Shown here piece after piece: positions 19,914-27,794 of a stretch of DNA of 64,000 nucleotides. A program made the position numbers and the translations under genes. The notes beneath the pieces are model-generated. The model saw only the letters and a program-made list of their open reading frames with translations, made no database searches and had not been told where the DNA came from. Every line of letters begins with the position of its first letter. Position 1 is the first letter of the stretch. The DNA comes from a beta proteobacterium AAP99. GTDB taxonomy: Bacteria; Pseudomonadota; Gammaproteobacteria; Burkholderiales; Burkholderiaceae_C. Where the stretch lies: contig LJIA01000008.1 in NCBI GenBank assembly GCA_001295775.1, positions 1 through 64,000 of the forward strand, in the 5' to 3' direction.

Positions 19914-20987
19914 TCAAGCTTGAATGGAGAGTTTGCCTGTGCTCGTTCGGCCGCGGACCTGCCCGACCACGGCGGCCGACTCGAATCCGTGCCGCGCGAA
20001 CACCGCCAGCACGGCGTCCAGCGCGGCAGGGGCGCAGCTCACCAGCAGGCCGCCGGAGGTCTGCGGGTCGGTCAGCAGGGCCTGGTCTTCGGCAGCGAAG
20101 CCTGCGGGCAGGGTCACGTCCTGCCCGTAGCCGGTCCAGTTGCGGCCCGACGCACCGGTGATGAAGCCCTGCGCTGCGAGATCACGCACACCGGGGTGCA
20201 GGGGCACGCGGCGCCAATCGAGTGTCACCTCGCAGCCGGCGCCACGGGCCAGTTCCAGCGCATGGCCGGCCAGGCCGAAGCCGGTCACGTCGGTGAGGGC
20301 ATGCACGCCGTCGATGGCGGCCAGATCCGGCCCCGGCGTGTTGAGCTTGGTGGTGTTGTCGATCATGCGAGCGTAGCCCTCGGCGCCCAGCTGGCCCTTC
20401 TTGAGCGCCGCGCTCATCACACCCACGCCCAGGGGCTTGCCGAGCACGAGCACATCGCCGGGCTGCGCGTCGGCATTGCGCTTCACCCGCGCCGGGTGCA
20501 CCAGGCCGAGGGCGACGAGGCCGTAGATCGCCTCCACGGAGTCGATCGTGTGGCCGCCCGCCACCGGAATGCCCGCCGCGCGGCAGACCGAGGCGCCGCC
20601 CTCCAGCACGCGGCCGATCGTGGCGGTGGACAGCACATTGATCGGCATGCCCACCAGCGCCAGCGCGAGGATCGGCTTGCCGCCCATGGCGTAGACATCA
20701 CTGATGGCGTTGGTGGCGGCAATGCGGCCGAAGTCGAAGGGATCATCCACGATCGGCATGAAAAAGTCGGTCGTCGCGATCAGCGCCTGCTCCTCGTTGA
20801 GCTTGTAGACGGCGGCGTCATCCGCGGTCTCGATGCCCACGAGCAGCTCGGGCGGAATCGGCATGGCCGCCGTGCCCTTCAGAATCTCGGACAGCACCCC
20901 CGGTGCAATCTTGCAGCCGCAGCCGCCGCCATGCGACAGGCTGGTGAGCTTGGGTTCGGTGGCAGTGGGGGAGGCAGGTGCGTTCAT
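19914..20987 (-). CDS. selD: Selenophosphate synthetase SelD (SenC of the selenoneine pathway)
   Basis: 357 aa. The N-terminal active-site loop SHGGGCGCK has Cys 23, Cys 25 and Lys 26, matching the catalytic Cys/Lys of SelD; it uses Cys, not selenocysteine. The AIR-synthase-like ATP fold follows (TTDFFMPIVDDPFDFGRIAA, LVGMPINVLS, VTGFGLAGHALELARGA). It makes selenophosphate from selenide and ATP. Position 48 bp downstream of the senB-like gene, beside senA and egtD, indicates that it serves as SenC, supplying selenophosphate to SenB. It might also serve selenocysteine or selenouridine synthesis; no selA, selB or selC lies in the window. Confidence 0.95.
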   Translation of the reverse strand: MNAPASPTATEPKLTSLSHGGGCGCKIAPGVLSEILKGTAAMPIPPELLVGIETADDAAVYKLNEEQALIATTDFFMPIVDDPFDFGRIAATNAISDVYAMGGKPILALALVGMPINVLSTATIGRVLEGGASVCRAAGIPVAGGHTIDSVEAIYGLVALGLVHPARVKRNADAQPGDVLVLGKPLGVGVMSAALKKGQLGAEGYARMIDNTTKLNTPGPDLAAIDGVHALTDVTGFGLAGHALELARGAGCEVTLDWRRVPLHPGVRDLAAQGFITGASGRNWTGYGQDVTLPAGFAAEDQALLTDPQTSGGLLVSCAPAALDAVLAVFARHGFESAAVVGQVRGRTSTGKLSIQA

Positions 20988-21035
20988 GGTCAGGCTCGAA
21001 AGAAAACGAGGATTCAGCGGGCTGCAGCGCGTGCT

Positions 21036-22004
21036 TCAGCCCAGCAACTCGGACACGATAGTCCCAAGCGCCGCAGCTTCGGCTTCGGGGCTGAACCGGT
21101 CCGCGCGCGCTGTGCACTGCGTGGTCAGCCGCTGGGCGAAGTCCGTGTCGTCGGCAAAGCGCCCGACCAGCCCGGCCAGCGCCGTCGCGTCGCCCGCGGG
21201 AAAGTAGCCGTCATAGTCCGAGCCCAGCAGCCCCACATTGCCATCGATGCGTGAGGCCAGCACCGGCAGGCCGCTGCGCAGGGCCTCGATCACGACATGC
21301 GCGCCGCCTTCCAGCCGGCTGGCATGCACCAGCACGCTGGCGCGCGTCATGCGCTCGCGCGTGGCGCCGTGCGGCAGGCCGCCCAGCCAGCGGTAGCGTG
21401 GCTGCCGGGCCATGCACAGCTCGGCCGCCTTGGCCCAGGCGGGTTCCAGCGCGGCGCCGATATGGTCGAACAAGAGGTCACTTCGATGAGCGAGCTGCAC
21501 GGCGGCGCGCTGATACGTGGCCGGATCCTTCTCGGCGCGCAGGTGGCCGACCATGAGCACGCGGGTGTGCTGCTGCGGGCGGGGGCGCGGCGCCCTTGCG
21601 CTGCACGACTGCAACACCACGCTCACTTTGGGCCGCAGTGCTTCGGGCAGCGCCTGTGCGCCCAGGCTGTTGAGCACGATCAGCCGATCGGCCAGTGCCA
21701 GCGAGCGCTGTGCGGCGGCGTCGCTCGCAATGTCGCGATAGAGGTCCGTGCCGGTCAGCGCGAGCACCACCGGCCGATGCGGGTAGGCTGCCTTGAACGT
21801 GGCGATCGACTCTGCCGAGCGGCGCGCATGCAGGGCGATCATCAGCGCATCGTCGCGGCCCGCATCTTCCGCCGACCAGCGCGCCTGCAGGTGCACGCGA
21901 TAAGCTCGGCGCAACATGCGCGCCCAGCGCTGCGCGGTCTGCCAGTTGCCGTTGTTGGCGTCGGCCAGCGCCGGCGTCACCAACACAAGCGCTGCGGGTT
22001 TCAA
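21036..22004 (-). CDS. senB: Glycosyltransferase, selenosugar synthase SenB
   Basis: 322 aa. GT-B fold: the N-terminal half (LVLVTPALADANNGNWQTAQRW, LALTGTDLYRDI) leads to the donor-binding half with MVGHLRAEKDP, LHASRLEGGAHVVIEAL-like signature residues (SRLEGGAHVVIEALRSG) and IDGNVGLLG. Proteins of this type are the former TIGR04348 glycosyltransferases, now assigned as SenB, which joins selenophosphate to a UDP-sugar to make a selenosugar. I place the start at TTG 22004, with AGGA 8 bp upstream, because the conserved domain begins at once after it. This start is only 11 bp from the divergent senA start. The assignment is strengthened by the flanking senC and senA. Confidence 0.85.
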   Translation of the reverse strand: MKPAALVLVTPALADANNGNWQTAQRWARMLRRAYRVHLQARWSAEDAGRDDALMIALHARRSAESIATFKAAYPHRPVVLALTGTDLYRDIASDAAAQRSLALADRLIVLNSLGAQALPEALRPKVSVVLQSCSARAPRPRPQQHTRVLMVGHLRAEKDPATYQRAAVQLAHRSDLLFDHIGAALEPAWAKAAELCMARQPRYRWLGGLPHGATRERMTRASVLVHASRLEGGAHVVIEALRSGLPVLASRIDGNVGLLGSDYDGYFPAGDATALAGLVGRFADDTDFAQRLTTQCTARADRFSPEAEAAALGTIVSELLG

Positions 22005-22015
22005 GGCACCATCCT

Positions 22016-23257
22016 GTGAACGTGAGCGATCAGACGAGCATCCGTTTCGATGCCCCGGGGCAAGCGGCGCGCAGTGCGCGCGGTACGGCCCTGGCCGCCC
22101 TGCTGATCGAGAGCCGCAAGGATACGCTCGCCACCCTTGCGGCATGGCGCGCCGCGCGGCCGGACCTGCAGGTGCCGCAGCACGCGGAACTGAACCCGCC
22201 GCTTTGGGAGCTGGGGCATATCGGCTGGTTTGCCCGGCGCTGGATCGGCCGCAATTCGCAGCGCGCACTCGGTGCTGCGGCCGATCCGCTGGCGCCGCGC
22301 GCTAGCGCCGTGCCGGCTCGTGCGGATGCCCTCTACGACTCCAGCCAGGTGCCGCACGCCGCGCGCTGGAGCCTGCCGTTGCCGGACCTCGCTGCCACGC
22401 TCTCGCATCTGCAGGCTCAACTGGACGAAACCCTGGCGCTGCTCGCGCACGATGACGCCGAGGACCCGTACTTCTTCCGTTTGGCCCTGCTGCATGAGGA
22501 CATGCATCACGAGGCTGCGCTCTACATGGCGCAGGCGCTCGGTGTGCCCGTGGCCGATGCGCGCTGGCAGGCCCCCCGGCTGCCCGAGCCGCGACCCGCC
22601 ATCGAGATGCCCGGCGGGCCGATCGATCTGGGCCAGGCTGCAGGGGATGCCTTTGCCTTCGACAACGAGCTCGGCCGCTGCGAGCCGATGCTTGAGCCGT
22701 TCCAGATCGACGCGCAGGTGCTGCGCTGGGCGGAGTTTCTGCGCTTTGTCGAGGACGGCGGTTATGCCCGCCCAGAACTTTGGGATGCCGCCGGCCGGCA
22801 GTGGCTGGCCGCCACCGGCGCGCAGGCTCCGCGCGATCTGCGGCGCGCAGCGCACGCACAAGACTGGGAGCAGCTTCGGCACGGACGCTGGATGGCGCTG
22901 GACCCAGTGCATCCCGCCTGCCACTTGAGCGCCCATGAGGCGCGCGCCTGGTGCCGCTGGGCCGGGCGGCGTCTGCCCACGGAGGCGGAATGGGTCTGCG
23001 CCGCCGAAGCTGCGCCGGACGCGTTTACGTGGGGCGCCGTCTGGGAATGGACGGCCAGCCCCTTCGCACCTTTTGAGGGTTTTGTGGCGCACCCATACCG
23101 GGACTACTCCGCGCCCTGGTTCGATGGCCGGCCCGTGCTCAAGGGCGCCAGCTTCATGACCCAGCCGCGCATGCGGCACACGCGCTACCGCAACTTCTTC
23201 ACGGCGGAGCGCAACGACATCGCCGCCGGCTTTCGCACCTGCGCGCTGCAACGCTAA
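22016..23257 (+). CDS. senA: Selenoneine synthase SenA (EgtB-like DinB/FGE-sulfatase fusion)
   Basis: 413 aa from GTG 22016. The DinB-like N-terminal domain carries the three-His iron site: His 68 in ELGHIGWF and HEDMHHE (residues 160-166). The C-terminal FGE-sulfatase/C-type-lectin fold (about 190-413) has CRWAGRRLPTEAEW, VWEWTASPF and YRNFFTAERNDIAAGFR. EgtB-type enzymes form a C-S bond on hercynine; SenA forms the C-Se bond between the SenB selenosugar and hercynine, leading to selenoneine. Sequence alone does not separate SenA from EgtB here; the call rests on the adjacent senB, selD and egtD and the lack of an EgtC-like gene in the window. It is convergent with egtD (12-bp gap). Confidence 0.85.
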   Translation: MNVSDQTSIRFDAPGQAARSARGTALAALLIESRKDTLATLAAWRAARPDLQVPQHAELNPPLWELGHIGWFARRWIGRNSQRALGAAADPLAPRASAVPARADALYDSSQVPHAARWSLPLPDLAATLSHLQAQLDETLALLAHDDAEDPYFFRLALLHEDMHHEAALYMAQALGVPVADARWQAPRLPEPRPAIEMPGGPIDLGQAAGDAFAFDNELGRCEPMLEPFQIDAQVLRWAEFLRFVEDGGYARPELWDAAGRQWLAATGAQAPRDLRRAAHAQDWEQLRHGRWMALDPVHPACHLSAHEARAWCRWAGRRLPTEAEWVCAAEAAPDAFTWGAVWEWTASPFAPFEGFVAHPYRDYSAPWFDGRPVLKGASFMTQPRMRHTRYRNFFTAERNDIAAGFRTCALQR

Positions 23258-23269
23258 GCCGTCCGGCGA

Positions 23270-24259
23270 TCAGCCGCTGGCCAGAAACACCGCAAACCAG
23301 CTGCGCTCGTCCGTCCAGTGCCGGCGTTGCGCAAAGCCGGCCTCGGCCAGCAGGGCCGCGAAGCCCTCGACCGTCCATTTGTAGGAGTTCTCGGTGTGGA
23401 TGGTTTCGGCGGCCCGGAAGTGTCGTTCGCCGCCCCGCCAGCGCACGGTCACCTCAGTGCGTGCCGCTAGATGCATCTCGATGCGTGATGCCGCGGCATT
23501 GAAGCGGGCTTCGTGCTGCCAGTCGGCCAGATCGAAGTCTGCGCCCAGCAGTGCGTTCAGCCGGCGCAGCACATTGAGATTGAAGGCTGCGGTCACGCCC
23601 AGCGCGTCGTCATAGGCGGGCAGCAGCACCTCCAGCGGCTTGACCAGATCCACGCCGATCAGCAGCGCTGCGCCAGGGGCCAGCGCGCGCGCCTCACGCA
23701 GCAAACGCAAGGCCTCGGGCGGGTCGAAATTGCCGATGCTGGAGCCGGGGTAGAAGATCAGCGCCGATTGCGGCGCTGCGCCCGTCCGCTCATGGGCCAA
23801 CACCTCGCCGGGCAAGGCAAGCCGAACAGAGAAGTCCATGCCCACGCCGCTCATGCGCAGCTCCGGGTATTCGCGCTGCAGGCAGGTCAGCGTGTTGCGC
23901 AGGTAGTCCGCAGAGATGTCCACCGCCACGTAATGTGCCGGCCGCAGCAGATCAAACAGGGCCGCAGCCTTGGTGCAGTTGCCGGCACCCAGATCGACCA
24001 GGGTCGGCGCGGCGGGCAGTGCACTGCGCACCGCAGCGGCAATGTCTGCGCCGTGGCAGGCCATGAGCGCGGCTTCGGTGCGCGTCGGGTAGTACTCCGG
24101 CAGCTCGGTGATTGCGTCAAACAGTCGCGATCCGAGCGCGTCGTAGAACAGTTTGGGAGAGAGCCAGGCCTGCGGTGCACGCAAGCCGGCATCCGCTTCG
24201 TCGGCCAGTGTGTCGCGCGAGGGTGGGTCAATCTGGAGGAAGGTCGGCCGGCGAAGCAT
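23270..24259 (-). CDS. egtD: L-histidine N-alpha-methyltransferase EgtD
   Basis: 329 aa, the family length. It has FYDALGSRLFDAITELPEYYPTRTE in pieces typical of EgtD, the SAM motif LVDLGAGNCTKAAAL, FYPGSSIGNFDP, and the late FRAAETIHTENSYKW stretch that contributes to histidine and trimethylamine binding. It methylates histidine three times to hercynine, the acceptor used by SenA (or EgtB). It is convergent with senA and divergent from the binding-protein gene, with 90 bp between the two starts, so both may share a regulatory region. Confidence 0.96.
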   Translation of the reverse strand: MLRRPTFLQIDPPSRDTLADEADAGLRAPQAWLSPKLFYDALGSRLFDAITELPEYYPTRTEAALMACHGADIAAAVRSALPAAPTLVDLGAGNCTKAAALFDLLRPAHYVAVDISADYLRNTLTCLQREYPELRMSGVGMDFSVRLALPGEVLAHERTGAAPQSALIFYPGSSIGNFDPPEALRLLREARALAPGAALLIGVDLVKPLEVLLPAYDDALGVTAAFNLNVLRRLNALLGADFDLADWQHEARFNAAASRIEMHLAARTEVTVRWRGGERHFRAAETIHTENSYKWTVEGFAALLAEAGFAQRRHWTDERSWFAVFLASG

Positions 24260-24349
24260 GGGCGCTGAGCTTATCCTTGCGGAATGGCTTGCGCGTGTGT
24301 TCTCGTCTTCTTTTCTCGCAGCCTGGCTTCATCCCTGAAAGGACCCGCG
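24260..24349. promoter_or_regulatory. Divergent intergenic region between egtD and the transporter operon
   Basis: This 90-bp stretch separates the egtD start codon (minus) from the start of the binding-protein gene (plus) and must hold the promoters of both, or parts of them. It includes a T/C-rich run (24300-24320) and AAAGGA as the transporter ribosome-binding site (24338-24343). I could not define a clear operator. Confidence 0.45.
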
Positions 24350-25216
24350 ATGCTCCGCTCCTCCGCGACCCGCCTGCTCAAGACCCTGTTGGCCTGCACC
24401 GTGCTCGCCCTGGGGGCCGCCAGCTACGCCCAGCAGGTGCTGCGCGTGACCACCATCCCCGAAGAAGCAGCCACCGAGCAGGTGCGCAAGTTCACGCCGA
24501 TTGCCAACTACCTGAGCCAGCAACTGGGCATGAAGGTGGAGTTCACGCCGGTCACGGATTACCCCGCGGCCGTGGAGGCGCTGGTGAACAAGAAGGTGGA
24601 TCTGGTCTGGTTCGGTGGCTTCACCTATGTGCAGGCGCAGATCCGCTCCGGCGGCAAGATCGTGCCGATTGCGCAGCGCGAGGAGGACACCCGGTTCCAA
24701 TCGGTCTTCATCGCGCGCACGAACTCCGGCATCAAGACCCTGGCTGATCTGCGGGGCAAGGAAGTGAGCTTCGGCTCGCCGTCCTCCACCTCGGGCCATC
24801 TGATGCCGCGCCACTTCCTCGCCGAGGCGGGTCTCACCCCGGAAAAGGACTTCAAGCGCGTGGCCTTCAGCGGCGCGCACGATGCAACCATTGCGTCCGT
24901 GGTGAGCGGCCGCGTGGACGCCGCCGCGCTCGACATCACCGTCTGGCGCAAGTTCGTGAGCGAGGGCAAGGTGGACACCAAGGCCGTGGACGTGTTCCAC
25001 ACGACCGGGACCTTCTTCAACTACAACTGGTCCATGCACGCCGACACGCCGGTCGATCTGCGCAACCGCGTACAGCGTGCCCTGCTGGCGCTGGACCCGG
25101 CCAAGGAGCCGGGCACGGAAATCCTCAAGCTCAACCGCGCCACGCGCTACGTGACGACCACGCCCGACAACTACAAGGGCATCGAGGCCGCCGCGCGTGC
25201 GGCCAACCTGCTCTGA
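24350..25216 (+). CDS. PhnD-like ABC-transporter binding protein, putative selenium oxyanion binder
   Basis: 288 aa. A signal peptide (1-24, ending AASYAQ) precedes a PhnD-family fold: RVTTIPEEAATEQVRKF, FTPVTDYPAAVEALVNKKVD, LVWFGGFTYVQAQ, and FGSPSSTSGHLMPRHFL. From memory this pattern matches the branch annotated as putative selenate ABC transporter binding protein more closely than true phosphonate binders. That fits the neighbouring selenoneine genes. Selenate, selenite or another selenium species is therefore the best guess; phosphonate or phosphite remains possible. The gene heads an operon with the ATPase, two permeases and an ATP-grasp enzyme. An upstream in-frame start at 24284 would bury the signal peptide. 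Confidence 0.8.
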   Translation: MLRSSATRLLKTLLACTVLALGAASYAQQVLRVTTIPEEAATEQVRKFTPIANYLSQQLGMKVEFTPVTDYPAAVEALVNKKVDLVWFGGFTYVQAQIRSGGKIVPIAQREEDTRFQSVFIARTNSGIKTLADLRGKEVSFGSPSSTSGHLMPRHFLAEAGLTPEKDFKRVAFSGAHDATIASVVSGRVDAAALDITVWRKFVSEGKVDTKAVDVFHTTGTFFNYNWSMHADTPVDLRNRVQRALLALDPAKEPGTEILKLNRATRYVTTTPDNYKGIEAAARAANLL

Positions 25217-25234
25217 GCAAGGCTGCGCCGTCTC

Positions 25235-26104
25235 GTGGCTGAAGGCAGCTCGCAGGCAGGCAGCACCGGCATGCGCCTGACGCTCGCGAGCGTCAGCGCA
25301 CAGCATCCGAGCGCCCGGCCGGGTGCTCCGGCCGCGCTGCGCGCGCTGAACCTGTCGATCGCGCCGGGCGAGCAGGTGGCGGTCATCGGCCCGTCCGGGG
25401 CCGGCAAGACCACGCTCCTGCATCTGCTGGCTTGTGCGCTGCCACCGGAAACCACAGCAAGCCTCACCCTGGACGGTCGCGCGCCCTGGCAGCTCGGGCA
25501 GCGCGAGCGTCAGGCCCTGCGCAGCGCCCTGTTTCTGGCGCCGCAGGTGCCGCCGTTGCCGCCGCGCCAGCGCGTGGTCACGGCGGTGCTGGCCGGTCGG
25601 CTGCCGCGCATGAGCCTGGCCGCGAGCCTGCGTTCACTCTTCTACCCCAGCGACATTCCGGCGGCCTGGGCGGCGCTGGACCGCTTCGATCTGGCTGAGA
25701 AGATCTTCGAGCGGGTGGACCGCCTGTCCGGCGGCGAGCGGCAGCGCGTGGGCCTGGCGCGTGCGCTGCTCTCAGACACGCGGCTGTGGCTCGTGGACGA
25801 GCCGCTCTCCGCGCTGGACCCGCGCCGCTCGGAGCTCGCCATCAGCACCCTGGTGGAGGAAGCCCTCGCGCGCGGCGTCACGCTGGTGGCGACCTTGCAT
25901 CAGGTGGATCGGGCGCTGGCGCACTTCCCGCGCATCATCGGCCTGCGCGACGGTGCGCTGGCCTTTGATCTGCCTGCGGCCGAGGTCAGCCCAGGCTTGC
26001 TGGCTCGGCTGTACGAGTCGCACGAGCATGAGTTGAGCGGCACCGCGCCCATGCCGGACGAACCGGCCGCAGCCGCTGCGCCGGTGGTGATGCACTGCCG
26101 ATGA
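25235..26104 (+). CDS. ABC transporter ATP-binding protein, PhnC-like
   Basis: 289 aa from GTG 25235; an internal ATG at 25271 (MRLTLASVSA) is an equally good start and would give 277 aa. Walker A GPSGAGKTT, signature LSGGERQRVGLARAL, Walker B LWLVDEPLSALD and the H-loop TLHQVD are all intact. The pattern is that of PhnC ATPases. It energises import with the binding protein before it and the two permeases after it. The stop overlaps the next start (ATGA). Confidence 0.9.
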   Translation: MAEGSSQAGSTGMRLTLASVSAQHPSARPGAPAALRALNLSIAPGEQVAVIGPSGAGKTTLLHLLACALPPETTASLTLDGRAPWQLGQRERQALRSALFLAPQVPPLPPRQRVVTAVLAGRLPRMSLAASLRSLFYPSDIPAAWAALDRFDLAEKIFERVDRLSGGERQRVGLARALLSDTRLWLVDEPLSALDPRRSELAISTLVEEALARGVTLVATLHQVDRALAHFPRIIGLRDGALAFDLPAAEVSPGLLARLYESHEHELSGTAPMPDEPAAAAAPVVMHCR

Positions 26105-26946
26105 ACGGCACCGTGGTGCAGGCCGCCCGCGCGGCGCCGCAGCGCGATCCGGCGTGGCTGGCGCGAGTGTTCTGGATCAGCGCTGCAGTCGTGCTGGTCT
26201 GGCCCCTGGCTGTGGCCTCCGAGTTCAAGCCCTGGGTGCTGTTCACGCCGGAAAACCTCAAGGTCACTGGCAACTTTCTGGCGAGCTTTCTGCCGCCGGC
26301 GCACTCGCCGGACTTCCTCAAGATGCTGGCCGTGGAGGCCTGGCGCACGGTGGCCATTGCCACGGCGGGCCTGACGCTTGCGCTGGTGCTCGCTGTGCCC
26401 ATGGCCTTGGCCTCGGTGAGTCTGCTGTCGGTCTCGGCCCTGTCCGGGCGCATGGCGCGCCTGCCCTTCTGGCTGCGCCAGGCCGTGCGCGGGCTGATGA
26501 TCCTGCTGCGCAGCGTGCCCGAGCTGATCTGGGCGCTGATCTTCGTGCGCGTGGTCGGGCTCGGTCCCACGGCCGGCGTGCTGGCGATTGCGCTGACCTA
26601 CGCCGGCATGCTCGGCAAGGTGTACGCGGAGATCATCGAGAGCGGCGAGCCGCATGCCACGCACAGCCTGCTGCGCAATGGCGCCGGGCGGCTGCAGGCC
26701 TTCTTCTACGCCGCCCTGCCGCAGAACGCGGGCGAACTCACGAGCTACACCGTCTACCGCTGGGAGTGCGCGATCCGCAGCTCCGTGGTGCTCGGTTTCG
26801 TGGGCGCGGGCGGCCTGGGCCAGCAGCTGAGCACGTCCATGAAGATGTTTGCCGGCGGTGAGGTGCTGAGCATTCTGCTGGTGTTCGTCGTCCTGGTGGC
26901 GCTGGCGGATCGGGCCAGCAGCAGCCTGCGAAAGGCGCTGGCATGA
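26101..26946 (+). CDS. ABC transporter permease, PhnE-like (first)
   Basis: 281 aa. Membrane segments lie near 22-42, 78-105, 125-150, 215-240 and 250-275. The cytoplasmic EAA-type loop reads GAGRLQAFFYAALPQNAGEL, followed by the PhnE-like stretch YRWECAIRSSVVLGFVGAGGLG. It forms half of the transmembrane channel. It overlaps the ATPase gene and the second permease gene by 4 bp each (ATGA), so the operon is tightly coupled. Confidence 0.9.
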   Translation: MNGTVVQAARAAPQRDPAWLARVFWISAAVVLVWPLAVASEFKPWVLFTPENLKVTGNFLASFLPPAHSPDFLKMLAVEAWRTVAIATAGLTLALVLAVPMALASVSLLSVSALSGRMARLPFWLRQAVRGLMILLRSVPELIWALIFVRVVGLGPTAGVLAIALTYAGMLGKVYAEIIESGEPHATHSLLRNGAGRLQAFFYAALPQNAGELTSYTVYRWECAIRSSVVLGFVGAGGLGQQLSTSMKMFAGGEVLSILLVFVVLVALADRASSSLRKALA

Positions 26947-27788
26947 GCGGAAGACCCATGCCGGATGCGCGCGGCGCCGCCAATCTGCCGTACCGCATGC
27001 CGCCGCCCTTGTTCTCCGCGCGCTGCCGCGGCTGCTGGTGGACGCTTGCGGCGCTGCTGCTGATCTTCGCCAGCTTCTGGAGCCTTGATCTGCAGTGGCG
27101 GCAGCTGTTCTCGATGGACGCCGCGGCCAGCATGGCGCGCTTTGTGGGCGAGTTCTTCCCGCCGGACACCAGCCCCGCCTTTCTGCAGCGGGTGGCGGTG
27201 GCGACCTGGGAGACCTTCGCCATGTCGGCCTTCGGCACGCTGCTGGCTGCAGCGCTGGGTCTGGCGCTGGCGGTGCCGGCGGCGCGCCTGCATGCGCAGG
27301 ATGCGTCGCTCGCGCGGTCGCCGACACGCCTGCTGCTCAACGCATTACGCTCGATTCCGGAGCTCGTTTGGGCGGGGCTGCTGCTGATCGCGGCGGGGCT
27401 CGGCCCCTTTGCCGGCACATTGGCACTGGCCTTGCACACGGCCGGCGTGCTCGGCCGCCTGTTTGCCGAGGCGCTGGAGAACGTACCGCCCGGCCCGGCG
27501 CAGGCCCTGCGCAATCACGGCGTGGGGGAGGGGCGCATCCTGTTCTACGCCACGCTGCCCCAGGCATTGCCGCAACTGCTGAGCTACACGCTCTACCGCT
27601 GGGAGAACAACATCCGCGCCGCGGCCGTACTTGGCGTGGTGGGCGCGGGCGGGCTGGGGCAGATGCTGCATTTCCACATGGGCCTGTTCCAGATGAGCAA
27701 GACCGCCACGCTGCTGGGCGTGACGATTCTGCTGGTGGTGGCGGTGGATGCGCTGAGCTGGAGCCTGCGGCGCGCGCTCACGCGCTGA
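26943..27788 (+). CDS. ABC transporter permease, PhnE-like (second)
   Basis: 281 aa, paralogous to the preceding permease: the same EAA-like loop (GEGRILFYATLPQALPQL) and YRWENNIRAAAVLGVVGAGG segment, with five or six membrane helices. Two separate PhnE-like permeases imply a heterodimeric channel, as in several phosphonate- and phosphite-type importers. It ends 6 bp before the ATP-grasp gene. Confidence 0.9.
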   Translation: MSGRPMPDARGAANLPYRMPPPLFSARCRGCWWTLAALLLIFASFWSLDLQWRQLFSMDAAASMARFVGEFFPPDTSPAFLQRVAVATWETFAMSAFGTLLAAALGLALAVPAARLHAQDASLARSPTRLLLNALRSIPELVWAGLLLIAAGLGPFAGTLALALHTAGVLGRLFAEALENVPPGPAQALRNHGVGEGRILFYATLPQALPQLLSYTLYRWENNIRAAAVLGVVGAGGLGQMLHFHMGLFQMSKTATLLGVTILLVVAVDALSWSLRRALTR

Positions 27789-27794
27789 TCGTCC

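Noticed and set aside
19914-20987. Selenocysteine form of SelD or other in-frame UGA selenoproteins
   Set aside because: SelD has Cys at the active-site positions, and no gene in the window appears interrupted by an in-frame TGA.
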